This document shows, in pieces, positions 19,004-27,828 of a DNA stretch of 64,000 nt. This stretch comes from Saonia flava (GTDB lineage: Bacteria > Bacteroidota > Bacteroidia > Flavobacteriales > Flavobacteriaceae). Numbering within the stretch: position 1 is the first letter of the stretch; each line of letters opens with the position of its first letter. The stretch spans positions 954,666 to 1,018,665 of the forward strand of contig NZ_JAATJJ010000001.1 in assembly GCF_011927795.1 (NCBI RefSeq). The letters run 5' to 3'. The notes beneath the pieces are model-generated. The model did not search any database. It saw nothing but the letters and a program-made list of their open reading frames with translations, and was not told the origin of the DNA. The translations under genes and the position numbers were made by a program.

Positions 19004-19381
19004 TTAAAATTCCTTTCTACTTAGCAGACATCGTTGAATGGATGATATAAGATCCTCCAAATCCGAAGGCTTTACTATATAGTCATAGGCCCCATTATCA
19101 AGGGCATTTTTAATTTCTTTTTTTTCGCTTTTAGCACTAAAAAATATTAATGGTATTGTTTTAAGATGAGGGCTATTGCCCATATGGGCAAGCAATTGTA
19201 AACCATCCATTTCTGGCATTAGCATATCACACACCACAAGATCCGGAAGGGAATTTTCCATTTTCTCCAAGCCATCTTTCCCATTTTTGGCGACAATTAT
19301 TTCATATCCCTCCAATTCCAATAGCTCTGCCGTATTCTCTCTAACAACTTTATTATCTTCAATGATTAAAATGATTGCCAT
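19004..19381 (-). CDS. Single-domain response regulator
   Basis: This 125-residue stand-alone receiver has acidic residues EDN at 8-10, phospho-acceptor Asp in VCDMLMPEMDG, Ser in FSAK and Lys in VKPSD. No output domain is attached. It resembles the receiver of the Crp fusion at 17000 (both share the VRENTA segment), so it is probably a duplicate of that domain. It could act as a phosphate sink or a partner-binding relay for the nearby kinase (inference). It lies convergently to the sigma-like gene. No TGA-N6-TCA palindrome was found upstream. Confidence 0.88.
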   Translation of the reverse strand: MAIILIIEDNKVVRENTAELLELEGYEIIVAKNGKDGLEKMENSLPDLVVCDMLMPEMDGLQLLAHMGNSPHLKTIPLIFFSAKSEKKEIKNALDNGAYDYIVKPSDLEDLISSIQRCLLSRKEF

Positions 19382-19472
19382 TTATAGAAACATTAAGAAT
19401 TAAAGAATACCTAGGGGAATTACCTAAAGTAAGGATTTTCTTCCAATTAACCAGTATATTTTATGTAATTAT

Positions 19473-19544
<72 letters not shown>

Positions 19545-19552
19545 GAGGCCTC

Positions 19553-20160
19553 TTAGGATCTAACAAAAACCACTATGTTAAAGTCTATCATTTGAGCTTT
19601 TTTCCGTTTAATAAATTTGCTGTTTTTAAAGGTTCCTTCTTTTCCAAAATCACCATATTGTCCAAAATATCTACGTATTTCAACCTTCATATTTCCAGGG
19701 TCCAACTTCATTGCTTCTACAACAAGTCTTAAATGGCTTGTTAAACAAAATGCTGTTCCCAATGTTAGATAATCCAAGGGACAGGGTGCTTGGTCCCCTG
19801 CTCCAATACTTCCCACGAACTGTACCTGGAACAGTAATGGAAACCGTTCCCTGTTTAAGGTATTTTGAATTCTCATTGGGGACTTCCTCTACAATTACGC
19901 TAACCTCGGCAACCATTTTGTCAGGATACTTTCTATTCATAGGAATACTATCCGGTAGTTTTAATATTTTGGTCAATGTGTAGGTTTCTGGCTTCTTGGG
20001 AGCTTCTATCCAAGTAACAATTTAATTACCTCCGTGTTCTGTATAACCATAGTCAAATTATGGAAAATATCCCTGCGAAATATAAAAAAGGATTCCTCCC
20101 CCAATACATAGAGAGAATAATATTCCTAAAGCAACTATTAATTTTTTCGTTTTACCTAAA
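19553..20160 (-). pseudogene. Degenerate region with an OsmC-like fragment
   Basis: No intact frame spans this stretch. The right part reads as a membrane-anchored start (KKLIVALGILFSLCIGGGI, about 20145-20060) that is then interrupted by stops. A middle frame ends its recognisable part at VSITVPGTVRGKY. The left part, in another frame (about 19810-19553), reads APCPLDYLTLGTAFCLTSHL and continues in the style of the OsmC/Ohr family, whose members reduce organic peroxides with two cysteines. Frame changes near 19800-19830 and in-frame stops near 20000-20060 indicate decay, or possibly two adjacent broken genes. The OsmC label is by motif only. The microsatellite abuts its 3' end. Confidence 0.6.
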
Positions 20161-20208
20161 ATCAAAAAAAGGTTAATTGCGCACAGTTTTTATTGAAGGA
20201 ATCTAATC

Positions 20209-20565
20209 CTATTCATTTTTTTCCAAAACTATAAATTGATCCAGCGCTTCCATTGCCTCACAACCATATACCACAGATGGACCACCACCCATTAAAATAG
20301 CTACCCCAATAGTTTCCATAATCTCCTCTGAAGATGCCCCAGATTGCAATGCATCATTTACATGAAAAGCAATACAGCCATCACACCTAACGGTAATGGC
20401 AATTCCCAATGCTATAAGCTCCTTAGTTTTGGAGGTTAGTGCTCCTTGGGCAATACCTGCTTCATGAAGTTCAGAGAAACCACTCATTACTGTGGGAATT
20501 CTTTCTCCCAACTTTTGCATATTCTTCGATAGGTCGTTATAGTTTTTTGAATAGTCTTTGCTCAT
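20209..20565 (-). CDS. AhpD-like carboxymuconolactone decarboxylase-family protein
   Basis: This 118-residue protein is of the AhpD/CMD fold. The redox core is seen as CDGCIAFH: Cys61, Cys64 and His68, the CX2CX3H motif of alkylhydroperoxidases. An upstream Glu (about 49) matches the proton-relay glutamate. It would reduce peroxides or act as a disulfide reductase in the cytoplasm; the electron donor is unknown. It is monocistronic, with palindrome 20659-20670 and a perfect TAATTTTG -7 element 33 bp away. It lies next to the broken OsmC-like region, which would have had a related role. Confidence 0.88.
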   Translation of the reverse strand: MSKDYSKNYNDLSKNMQKLGERIPTVMSGFSELHEAGIAQGALTSKTKELIALGIAITVRCDGCIAFHVNDALQSGASSEEIMETIGVAILMGGGPSVVYGCEAMEALDQFIVLEKNE

Positions 20566-20658
20566 TTTTTTAATGTTTTTGTATTTTAAAATAACTTTAT
20601 ATCATAAGCGCAATTGGCGTTATATTTCAAAATTATTTTATATGGGTAACCTATGGAA

Positions 20659-20670
20659 TGACTTATATCA
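20659..20670 (-). promoter_or_regulatory. Crp/Fnr-type palindrome for the AhpD-like gene
   Basis: The site TGACTTATATCA is centred at 20664.5. The minus-strand -7 element TAATTTTG (20635-20628) is a perfect match, centred 33 bp away. Confidence 0.8.
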
Positions 20671-20743
20671 TGCCACAGTATTAAATTCAATAAAAGCTTC
20701 TTCTAAAACTGTTTTGGAGACAAACAAGTGGGTAATAAGGGGT

Positions 20744-21502
20744 TCAACGTAATCTTCGTTCTCCAAACCACCACTTGGGCTTATATTCCCTTTTAATAAG
20801 ACCGAACCTTTTAACAGAATGTACTTTAAGATGTGCCATCATTTCTTCAACTGAATCCGTTAAGAAAAATAGGTCCATATCCTCGGCGGCTATACTTTCA
20901 TTTTCTGCCATCACCTTAATATGGTGGTACAGCTCCTTGTGATATTCCTTGCCAAACAATATTACCGGGAAATTGCTTATCATTTTTGTTTGAATCAAAG
21001 TTAGCGATTCAAACAATTCATCCAAGGTACCTATCCCCCCAGGCATTACAATAAAGGCAAAGGAGTATTTCATGAGCATAAACTTTCTAAGAAAAAAATA
21101 GGGAATATCTATCCATTTATCCAAATACGGATTTGGTTCCTGTTCAAAGGGCAAAATAATATTGCACCCCACCGAATGCCCCCCATTTTCATAAGCTCCC
21201 TTATTGGCAGCTTCCATAATTCCAGGGCCACCGCCCGTCATTACTGTAAATCCCATGCCAGCCATAGCCTTTCCAATTGCCTCGGCGTCTTTGTAATACT
21301 GATTTTCCGGTCCAAAACGGGCCGAACCAAAAACAGTGACACAAGGTCCTATAAAGTGAAATTTTCTAAAGGCGCGGATAAAATGGTACTGTACCTTAAT
21401 AGCAAACTTCAACTCTTTAAATCGGCTTCTAGGCCCACTTAAAAAAGATTTTTCCTCACTTAAATAAAAAGAATTGGTATTGTCACTAGTAGTATCCTTC
21501 AT
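20744..21502 (-). CDS. LOG-family protein (nucleotide phosphoribohydrolase-like)
   Basis: This 252-residue Rossmann-fold protein of the LOG/TIGR00730 family has both signature motifs: GGGPGIMEAANKGA (90-103) and PGGIGTLDELFE (154-165). Members cleave ribose 5-phosphate from nucleoside monophosphates such as AMP or cytokinin nucleotides, and are often misnamed lysine decarboxylases. An N-terminal extension of about 50 residues precedes the core. The shared intergenic palindrome at 21615-21626 does not give a good -7 element on this strand, so membership in the regulon is uncertain. Confidence 0.88.
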   Translation of the reverse strand: MKDTTSDNTNSFYLSEEKSFLSGPRSRFKELKFAIKVQYHFIRAFRKFHFIGPCVTVFGSARFGPENQYYKDAEAIGKAMAGMGFTVMTGGGPGIMEAANKGAYENGGHSVGCNIILPFEQEPNPYLDKWIDIPYFFLRKFMLMKYSFAFIVMPGGIGTLDELFESLTLIQTKMISNFPVILFGKEYHKELYHHIKVMAENESIAAEDMDLFFLTDSVEEMMAHLKVHSVKRFGLIKREYKPKWWFGERRLR

Positions 21503-21614
21503 AGCTATAATTAATACTATATCAAGATATCATTTTCTCCGATATCTAAGGCCAATCTCATTGTATTTTCCTGTATTCCGTTATTTAAGAAGACACATAC
21601 TAAAACTAATTCAA

Positions 21615-21626
21615 TGATTTAAGTCA
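21615..21626 (+). promoter_or_regulatory. Crp/Fnr-type palindrome for the lipoprotein gene at 21678
   Basis: The site TGATTTAAGTCA is centred at 21620.5, and the same 12-mer recurs at 31651. TTACTTTA (21650-21657) is centred 33 bp downstream (one mismatch to TAnnTTTR). This -7 overlaps an upstream in-frame ATG at 21657, which argues for translation starting at 21678. No fitting -7 is seen towards the LOG gene. Confidence 0.7.
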
Positions 21627-21677
21627 TTTTTCAATCCTTGGTAAACCCTTTACTTTATGGTATTAAATTCATGGAAT

Positions 21678-22064
21678 ATGAAAAAGACTAAATTTTATAT
21701 TATAATCATTTCCATCATGGGCCTTCTAACTTTTGAAAGTTGTGGCCCTGTTGTTATTTCTTCGAGACCAAGCCATCCTCCCCCACCATGGTTCTATCCA
21801 AATAGATTGGAAGTAGTACGGTATGTCTATTTTCCCGAATACAATTTCTATTTTGATTTAACATTAAGAAATTATCTCTATTTGGATAGGGGTACTTGGA
21901 TACGGGTCAATACATTGCCTCCAAGATATAATGGTATTGATTTAAGAAGATCTAGATATGAAAGGGTGAGAGCATATAATGGGGACAATATAAAACGCTA
22001 CCATGATGAGAATAATTTAAATAGAGGTAGAAGCAATAGAAATACTCAAAGAAGAATTAATTAA
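21678..22064 (+). CDS. Small basic lipoprotein
   Basis: This is a 128-residue protein starting MKKTKFYIIIISIMG. The ATG seven codons upstream falls within the predicted -7 element and is rejected. The signal peptide ends at lipobox TFESC, so it is lipid-anchored. The mature part starts with a Pro-rich tether (SRPSHPPPPWFYPN), then an aromatic Tyr-rich segment (FPEYNFYFDLTLRNYLYL) and an Arg/Asn-rich tail. The aromatic segment resembles small Bacteroidota periplasmic proteins of unknown role. A second lipoprotein gene follows after 34 bp, probably in the same transcript. Confidence 0.8.
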   Translation: MKKTKFYIIIISIMGLLTFESCGPVVISSRPSHPPPPWFYPNRLEVVRYVYFPEYNFYFDLTLRNYLYLDRGTWIRVNTLPPRYNGIDLRRSRYERVRAYNGDNIKRYHDENNLNRGRSNRNTQRRIN

Positions 22065-22098
22065 TGAAAAAATAATTCAAAATCTTAATTTTTTTAAA

Positions 22099-22581
22099 AT
22101 GAAAAAGGCAATAGCGTTCTTATTACTATTACTCGTTGCCGGATGCAACGGACAAGAAAAAGAAAAACCAGAAATCAAAAAAGAGGAAAAGAAAGAAACC
22201 GCCGAAAAACCCAAAGGACAGTGGGAAGTAAAAAAAGAGTATGATGAGTTTGGAAATCTTATTAAATATGATTCTATCTACTCCTATTCTTATTCCAATA
22301 TCGAAGGTGACTCACTAAAAGTAAATCTGGATAGTATTATGGATTCCTTTAGAGATTTTTTTGATGAAAGGGTTCCTTTTTCTTGGAAAGATAGATTCTC
22401 TTACTTTCCCGAAACTGATTCCCTTTTTATGAAAGATTTCTTTACTGAGGACTATTTTTTTAAAAATTGGGAAAAACAACATTCAGAATTACAAGAAATG
22501 ATGAAGAAAATGGATTCTACCCGAAACGCTTTTTTAAAGAAATATCACCCTGGATTATTGGAATCCAAAGAAAACAATTAA
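22099..22581 (+). CDS. Charged lipoprotein of unknown function
   Basis: This 160-residue protein has a clear lipoprotein signal: MKKAIAFLLLLLVAGC with Cys16 as the lipidation site. A Lys/Glu-rich linker follows (about residues 20-45), then WEVKKEYDEFGNLIKYDSI and a helical, Phe- and acid-rich C-terminal half. The GNLIKYDSIYSYSYSN piece resembles MORN/YD-type repeats but only once. No known family was recognised. It is the second gene of the pair started by the palindrome at 21615 and ends just before a strong terminator. Confidence 0.78.
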   Translation: MKKAIAFLLLLLVAGCNGQEKEKPEIKKEEKKETAEKPKGQWEVKKEYDEFGNLIKYDSIYSYSYSNIEGDSLKVNLDSIMDSFRDFFDERVPFSWKDRFSYFPETDSLFMKDFFTEDYFFKNWEKQHSELQEMMKKMDSTRNAFLKKYHPGLLESKENN

Positions 22582-22592
22582 GGCAATTAGTG

Positions 22593-22640
22593 ACATCCGT
22601 TTTTAAAACAAAGTATTACCTATATTTTAAAAACGGATGT
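22593..22640. terminator. Bidirectional terminator between a lipoprotein gene and ackA
   Basis: Arms ACATCCGTTTTTAAAA (22593-22608) and TTTTAAAAACGGATGT (22625-22640) are perfect complements with a 16-nt loop. They lie between convergent genes (stops at 22581 and 22645). Confidence 0.85.
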
Positions 22641-22644
22641 TCAT

Positions 22645-23829
22645 TTAACGTACCAATTGGAATACCTGTTTTGCTATCTCCAATTCTTCATTGGTCGGGA
22701 TGACAAAGATTTTAACCTTGGAAGAAGAGATACTGATATCCCTCAAAGAATTTGATTTAAGTTTATTTTTTTCTTGATCCAGATTTATCCCCAAATAATC
22801 CATATCTGAACATACCAGCTCTCTTAACACACTGGAATTTTCTCCAATTCCTGCTGTAAATAGTATTGCATCCAAACCATTCATAATGGCCGCATAAGCC
22901 CCAATATACTTTTTAATACGATATGCATTCATTTCCAAAGCTAATATACAATCTGTATTTCCTTGTTCTGCACCGCTTTGTACATCTCTTAAATCACTAT
23001 ATCCGGTAAGACCCAGCATACCGCTTTTCTTAAGCAATATTTTTTCAACTTTGTCTAAATCATAACCTAGGGTCTTAACAAAATGAAAAATAATGGAATG
23101 GTCTATATCTCCACTTCTGGACCCCATAATGAGCCCGTTGGAAGGGGTAAATCCCAAGCTATGATCCACACTTTTTCCATTTTTCACCGCTGTTATACTA
23201 CATCCATTTCCTAAATGAATTGAAATTATTTTTGCCTCTGGGTTTTGTAAATAATCAATAGCTTTTTCGGAAACATATTTATGACTTGTTCCATGAAAAC
23301 CATATACTTGAATTCCATGGTTTGTATACAGTTCATTGGGAATGGCATACTTTTTAGCTTTAGTTGGTATTGTTTGGTGAAAAGCGGTATCAAAAACCGC
23401 TACTTGATGAGCAGTATTAAAAATTTGCTCAGCTAGGACAATTCCTTCTAAATTGTGAGGATTGTGCAAAGGAGCCAATATGGAATATTCATTTATTTTC
23501 TCCTTTACTCCTTGATTTACTATTGTTGTTTTAGAATAGACATTTCCCCCATGAACAACTCTATGGCCCACGGCATCAATTTCTTTTACATCAGTAATAA
23601 CACCTTTTTTCGAATCCAATAAAAAGGCCGCTATTTTTTTTAGTCCAATTGTGTGGGTCAATATTTCTTCCTCTTCCTCAATGGAAATGTTCCCTCTCTT
23701 ATACTTTAAAACAGCTTTCTTGGATCCAATTCTTTCAATAATACCTTCACAAATTACTTTTTCAGAGGGCATTTCCATCAACTGATATTTTATAGAGGAA
23801 CTTCCCGAATTAATAACCAATACTTTCAT
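22645..23829 (-). CDS. ackA: Acetate kinase
   Basis: This 394-residue acetate kinase makes ATP and acetate from acetyl phosphate (reversible) in the cytoplasm. It starts MKVLVINSGSSSIKYQL, the ASKHA phosphate-binding signature, and contains HGTSHKYVSEKA and GFTPSNGLIMGSRSGDID, all hallmark segments. Length matches the family (about 400). It follows pta by 15 bp in one operon, giving the full acetyl-CoA to acetate route with substrate-level ATP production, useful when respiration is limited. The operon is under the palindrome at 26044. Confidence 0.95.
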   Translation of the reverse strand: MKVLVINSGSSSIKYQLMEMPSEKVICEGIIERIGSKKAVLKYKRGNISIEEEEEILTHTIGLKKIAAFLLDSKKGVITDVKEIDAVGHRVVHGGNVYSKTTIVNQGVKEKINEYSILAPLHNPHNLEGIVLAEQIFNTAHQVAVFDTAFHQTIPTKAKKYAIPNELYTNHGIQVYGFHGTSHKYVSEKAIDYLQNPEAKIISIHLGNGCSITAVKNGKSVDHSLGFTPSNGLIMGSRSGDIDHSIIFHFVKTLGYDLDKVEKILLKKSGMLGLTGYSDLRDVQSGAEQGNTDCILALEMNAYRIKKYIGAYAAIMNGLDAILFTAGIGENSSVLRELVCSDMDYLGINLDQEKNKLKSNSLRDISISSSKVKIFVIPTNEELEIAKQVFQLVR

Positions 23830-23844
23830 AGCAATAACTATTTT

Positions 23845-25935
23845 TTAAATTCCTTGTGCTTGAATTGCGGTGATTATAACTGTATTGAAAATGTCCTCCA
23901 CTGTACAGCCACGACTTAAATCGTTCACTGGCTTCTTTAGTCCTTGTAACATTGGCCCTATGGCCAAAGCTCCTGTTTCTCTTTGGACCGCTTTGTAGGT
24001 ATTGTTCCCTGTATTTAAATCGGGAAAAATAAATACACTTGCCCTGCCAGCAACTTTGGAATCTGGCATTTTGTTTTTGGCTACTCCTATATCTACGGCG
24101 GCATCATACTGTATGGGCCCCTCTACCTTTAAATCAGGCCGCATTTTCTTTACCAATTCTGTGGCTTTGCGAACTCTATCCACATCTTCCCCTGTACCAG
24201 AGCTTCCGGAGGAATAAGACAACATGGCTATACGAGGTTCTATTCCAAATGCCAAACTAGTGGTTGCTGAAGAAATTGCAATTTCAGCCAATTGCTCCGC
24301 AGTCGGGTTTGGATTAATGGCGCAATCACCAAAAATGGTCACTCTATTGTCCAAACACATAAAGAATACCGAGGAGACCACAGAAACACCTGGTACTGTT
24401 TTTACAAACTGAAGAGCAGGGCGTATGGTATGCTGTGTAGTATGTACGGCTCCAGAAACCATACCATCTGCATGACCTTTATAGACCATCATGGTTCCAA
24501 AATAGGATACATCTCCCATAAGGTCACGGGCCATTGCCAAGTTCATGTTTTTGTGCTTCCGTAATTCATATAGAGTATTGGCATAATCTTCAAAATTTGT
24601 GGATTCAGTTGGATTTATGATTGCGATTTCATTCAAATTAAGAGAAATATCCAGTTGCAAGATTTTGGCTTCAATTTCCTTAGGGTCTCCCAATAACGTA
24701 ATTTTCACCGCATTGGAATCTACCAACTGTTTTGTTGCAATAAGAATACGTTCATCTGTTCCTTCTGGAAGCACTATATGTTTCTTTTTTGATTTTGCCC
24801 TCTTCAATAGGTTGTACTGGAACATTCTCGGTGTTATTCCCTCAGGTTCAAATGTTATTAGGCGCTCTGCCAAATCATCAACAGGTACATATTTTTCAAA
24901 ATCTTGAATGGAAGTAGCTATTTTCTGTGAATTCTCTGCATATATTTTTGATTTAATGGCACCAATCCTATTGGTAATCGAAAAAGTTCCTCCTTTTACA
25001 GAAACTATGGGAACCACATCCGTTAAACCTTCTATTAGTTTTATAATGGAATCTTCGGGTATCAATCCCCCAGTAAGAACAATACCCGAAATAGTGGGAT
25101 AATTACTGGAAATATTGGCTTGTAATGCCCCTAGAATTATATCCGCCCTATCACCAGGGGTAATTACTAAACTTTCTTTTTTTAAGTGGGTGAGATAATT
25201 ACGCAATTGCATGGCCCCTACACTATAAGCCCCAGCTTGATTATTTATATATGATTCCCCAAATAGAACTTTCCCATCAAGGTTTTCCACAATTTCCTTT
25301 ACCGTGGGTTTAGCTAAAACAGGATTTATAGGTATAACTCCCGCCAGCACATTTTTGGGAAGTTTCTTTTGCAATTCGGTTATTACCAGGGATACATTCT
25401 TTGCCTGTACTTTATTGGCCACCGCCATTAAAACTTCTACTCCCTTTTCTTTAAAAGAGTCACAAGCCATATATAAATTACCGACAAGCTCTTCCAAGGT
25501 CTTGCCAATACCACTGGCCAGAATAATTGTTGGTATACCTAGGTTTTTAGCTATCAACACATTAATGTCCCATTCTATGATGGCCCCTTCACCAGAAAAA
25601 TCGGTACCCTCTACCAAGATAAAATCAAATCGGTCTTCGATAGCCTTATATTTTCCAATAATGGTACTTATAATTTCATCATCTTTATCTTGATTCTTTT
25701 TTTGTATAATCTCACTACGGGTATATGCGTAAGCATCTTCATACTTTAAATTCAAATCAAAATAAGAAATCATGGTATTGATGTGGTTATCCAAACCGCC
25801 CTCTTTATCATCAATAATCGGTCTAAAATAACCCACTTTGGCAGTTTTGCCCAAGAGTGTTTCCATAAGGCCCAAAGAGATAATGGATTTTCCACTATTA
25901 GATTCTGTAGTGGCAATATAAATTGCTTTGCTCAT
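23845..25935 (-). CDS. pta: Phosphate acetyltransferase (long form)
   Basis: This 696-residue protein converts acetyl-CoA and phosphate to acetyl phosphate and CoA. It has an N-terminal BioD-like P-loop domain (TESNSGKSIISLG, about residues 9-21), a central DRTGG domain (about 210-320), and the catalytic PTA_PTB domain at about 370-690 (VLPEGTDERI, SSGSSGTGEDVDRVRKA, GRASVFIFPDLNTGNN). The long form usually has allosteric control through the N-terminal domains. It heads the pta-ackA operon. Its minus-strand -7 element TAATTTTG (26020-26013) lies 33 bp from palindrome 26044-26055. Confidence 0.95.
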   Translation of the reverse strand: MSKAIYIATTESNSGKSIISLGLMETLLGKTAKVGYFRPIIDDKEGGLDNHINTMISYFDLNLKYEDAYAYTRSEIIQKKNQDKDDEIISTIIGKYKAIEDRFDFILVEGTDFSGEGAIIEWDINVLIAKNLGIPTIILASGIGKTLEELVGNLYMACDSFKEKGVEVLMAVANKVQAKNVSLVITELQKKLPKNVLAGVIPINPVLAKPTVKEIVENLDGKVLFGESYINNQAGAYSVGAMQLRNYLTHLKKESLVITPGDRADIILGALQANISSNYPTISGIVLTGGLIPEDSIIKLIEGLTDVVPIVSVKGGTFSITNRIGAIKSKIYAENSQKIATSIQDFEKYVPVDDLAERLITFEPEGITPRMFQYNLLKRAKSKKKHIVLPEGTDERILIATKQLVDSNAVKITLLGDPKEIEAKILQLDISLNLNEIAIINPTESTNFEDYANTLYELRKHKNMNLAMARDLMGDVSYFGTMMVYKGHADGMVSGAVHTTQHTIRPALQFVKTVPGVSVVSSVFFMCLDNRVTIFGDCAINPNPTAEQLAEIAISSATTSLAFGIEPRIAMLSYSSGSSGTGEDVDRVRKATELVKKMRPDLKVEGPIQYDAAVDIGVAKNKMPDSKVAGRASVFIFPDLNTGNNTYKAVQRETGALAIGPMLQGLKKPVNDLSRGCTVEDIFNTVIITAIQAQGI

Positions 25936-26043
25936 TCTTACGATGCTTCTATAATTTCAAATTTAATGGATTCCTTTTTGTTCTAGATCCATTAATACAA
26001 ATTAAGTCGTTGCAAAATTATACCTAACAAAAAGCCTTAATCA

Positions 26044-26055
26044 TGATATTGGTCA
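26044..26055. promoter_or_regulatory. Crp/Fnr-type palindrome shared by pta-ackA (minus) and usp (plus)
   Basis: The site TGATATTGGTCA is centred at 26049.5. Both arms have perfect -7 elements at 33 bp: TAATTTTG on minus (26020-26013) and TAAATTTG on plus (26079-26086). Confidence 0.85.
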
Positions 26056-26112
26056 TGTGCCTAGCGGATTAAGATCAATAAATTTGACTTCTAACCTAGA
26101 TAAATTATTAAA

Positions 26113-26988
26113 GTGAAAACAATACTATATGCCACAGATTACTCCGAGAATTCGGTTGCTGCCTTAAAATATGCTCATGAAATGAGTTTACAACTGGGGA
26201 CCCGTTTGGTCATTACCCATGTTTTTGAGTATCCTACTATATTGAATACAGAAGGACTTAATGAACCTTTTCTCCATTTGGAAAAAAATGCTTTTAAAAT
26301 GCATCGTTCTAAATTGGAGGAATTTTGTGCAGAACATTTAGGCAGCAAATGGGATACACCCAACATACAGTTGGAGGCCGTAGAAAATAATTCGGTCACT
26401 CAGGGCATTATCTCAAAAGCGGTTGATTGGCATGCGTATCTCATTGTTACTGGAATAAAAGGAGGAAGTGTTTTGAAAGAAGTAATTATGGGAAGTACTA
26501 CAAAACGCCTTATTGAAATAGCCCCCTGCCCCATTATGGCAATTCCTGCTGATACAAGCTACATGCCACTTAAGACTATTGTCTATGCAACGGATTTTGA
26601 AGAAGAGGATGTCTATGCAATTCGAAAGCTTGCTGAAATTGCCGAACAATTTGATTCTGAAATAAAGGTTGTCCATATTAGTACCGATAAAGAATATGCA
26701 GGAGAAACACAAATGGAATGGTTCAAAGACATGCTTAATGAAAAAGTCACCTACGACCGTATAGAATTTAAGCTATTGTTCTCAGATGATATTTATGATA
26801 CTCTTAGAACTTATTTAGGGGATACCAACGCAGATATAGTGGTTATGCTAGAAAGGGAGAAAAAAGGCTTTCTTCGAAAATGGTTCCATCGAGATTTGGT
26901 CAAAAAAATTGAATCTTATGGCCGGGTACCACTTTTAAGCTTTAGGGGAGCAAACCATCAACTATTTTATTTTAAAACAGCACTATAA
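26113..26988 (+). CDS. Tandem universal stress protein
   Basis: This 291-residue protein carries two Usp domains (about 1-145 and 150-285). Domain 1 has the ATP-binding pattern GIKGGSVLKEVIMGSTTKRL. Domain 2 starts KTIVYATDFEEED but lacks a clean G-2X-G-9X-G(S/T) motif, so it may not bind nucleotide. The start codon is GTG at 26113, placed 27 bp after the -7 element TAAATTTG; no nearby ATG fits the first strand of the fold. Usp proteins act in survival of stress and starvation in the cytoplasm; several are in DosR. A small membrane gene follows after 10 bp. Confidence 0.92.
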   Translation: MKTILYATDYSENSVAALKYAHEMSLQLGTRLVITHVFEYPTILNTEGLNEPFLHLEKNAFKMHRSKLEEFCAEHLGSKWDTPNIQLEAVENNSVTQGIISKAVDWHAYLIVTGIKGGSVLKEVIMGSTTKRLIEIAPCPIMAIPADTSYMPLKTIVYATDFEEEDVYAIRKLAEIAEQFDSEIKVVHISTDKEYAGETQMEWFKDMLNEKVTYDRIEFKLLFSDDIYDTLRTYLGDTNADIVVMLEREKKGFLRKWFHRDLVKKIESYGRVPLLSFRGANHQLFYFKTAL

Positions 26989-26998
26989 ATTTATTGAA

Positions 26999-27295
26999 AT
27001 GGCTAGAAGATTGTACACTATATTGATTGTAATTTCCTTGGGATTGGGATATTATTTATATTCTATTAGAGAAACACATTCAAAAATATTCCTCATAGTA
27101 CTATCCGGAATCATATTCACATTTTTGAGTATGGGTATCCATGGATTAATAGCACATTCTCTAAATCCCAAAACTAAAGAAGGAAGTATTCTTCTTTATC
27201 CTTTGTTAATGGGTGCTCTTTGGGCGTTTCTATTCTTTTTGTTTGTATTCTTTATTCTTCCTATTTTTTGCCCAGATTTTTTAATTCAGATGTAA
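26999..27295 (+). CDS. Small three-helix membrane protein
   Basis: This is a 98-residue protein with three hydrophobic segments (about 5-21, 29-52 and 66-92) and a basic N-terminus. It lies 10 bp after the usp stop and is followed by a terminator, so it belongs to the usp transcript. No known family was recognised. Co-expression with Usp suggests a membrane partner or envelope stress role, which is inference only. Confidence 0.75.
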   Translation: MARRLYTILIVISLGLGYYLYSIRETHSKIFLIVLSGIIFTFLSMGIHGLIAHSLNPKTKEGSILLYPLLMGALWAFLFFLFVFFILPIFCPDFLIQM

Positions 27296-27346
27296 ACGAA
27301 GTTTAACCCGAAAATTCAAGTTTAACATTTGACTTTAGTAAAAACA

Positions 27347-27374
27347 AAAACAGGAGACCTAGGCCTCCTGTTTT
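27347..27374 (+). terminator. Terminator of the usp operon
   Basis: Arms AAAACAGGAG (27347-27356) and CTCCTGTTTT (27365-27374) enclose an 8-nt loop, about 50 bp after the membrane-protein stop. Confidence 0.8.
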
Positions 27375-27529
27375 CTATGAAAAGATAAAATTTGTCAATA
27401 CTTCCAATTTAGCCTTTAGACCATTTTATTTCTAAAACGACATAAAGATTAATTTTTTCATAAAAACTACATCTATCCCTTCACTATGATTCCAATTCTT
27501 TACAGAAGCAAGAACCATGTCTTGATGTT

Positions 27530-27747
27530 TTAAAGAAACCAGAGTACGCAGGCACTCTGGTTTCAATGAAGGTATTAAATTTACTGGATGACCACTTACA
27601 TTAACTTATGCACTAATTTATTTCTAAATCCATGTAAAATTAAAGGGTTTAAGAAGTATTTCTGATACCTTCATAAGGGCTGAATTATATCTCTACTCTC
27701 CAACACCTATATTTTTATTTTTTCAAAGAACTGTTTTATTTTTAATT
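27530..27747 (-). ncRNA. Candidate regulon-controlled small RNA (about 215 nt)
   Basis: The 533-bp gap between the usp operon and pfkB2 holds no gene, yet it contains a perfect regulon palindrome (27785-27796) whose minus-strand -7 element TAAATTAG (27761-27754) is again 33 bp away. A transcript starting near 27747 would reach a strong hairpin, arms 27535-27545 and 27554-27564 (GAAACCAGAGT type), followed by a short T-rich tract. Within it, inverted repeat 27566-27575/27665-27674 (ATGAAGGTAT) adds structure. Only tiny ORFs are present, such as a 16-codon one starting MKVSEIL. A short mRNA or a decayed gene remains possible. Confidence 0.55.
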
Positions 27748-27784
27748 ATACAGCTAATTTACATGGTCTTTGTCTTAGAGAAAA

Positions 27785-27796
27785 TGACCTAGGTCA
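27785..27796 (-). promoter_or_regulatory. Crp/Fnr-type palindrome with no annotated gene (small RNA promoter)
   Basis: TGACCTAGGTCA, identical to the hsp20 site, is centred at 27790.5. The minus-strand -7 element TAAATTAG (27761-27754) is centred 33 bp away. On the plus strand no -7 element fits, and the neighbouring pfkB2 gene ends, not starts, here. Confidence 0.7.
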
Positions 27797-27828
27797 GTTT
27801 ATTGATTTTTTTTTCTGTTGTTCCATAT

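Noticed and set aside
21502-21614. Control of the LOG-family gene by palindrome 21615
   Set aside because: The octamer 33 bp away on the minus strand does not resemble TAnnTTTG, so only the plus-strand gene is assigned.
24002-25986. Several plus-strand ORFs of 60-130 codons opposite pta
   Set aside because: They lie antisense to a full-length conserved enzyme gene and show no recognisable protein features.
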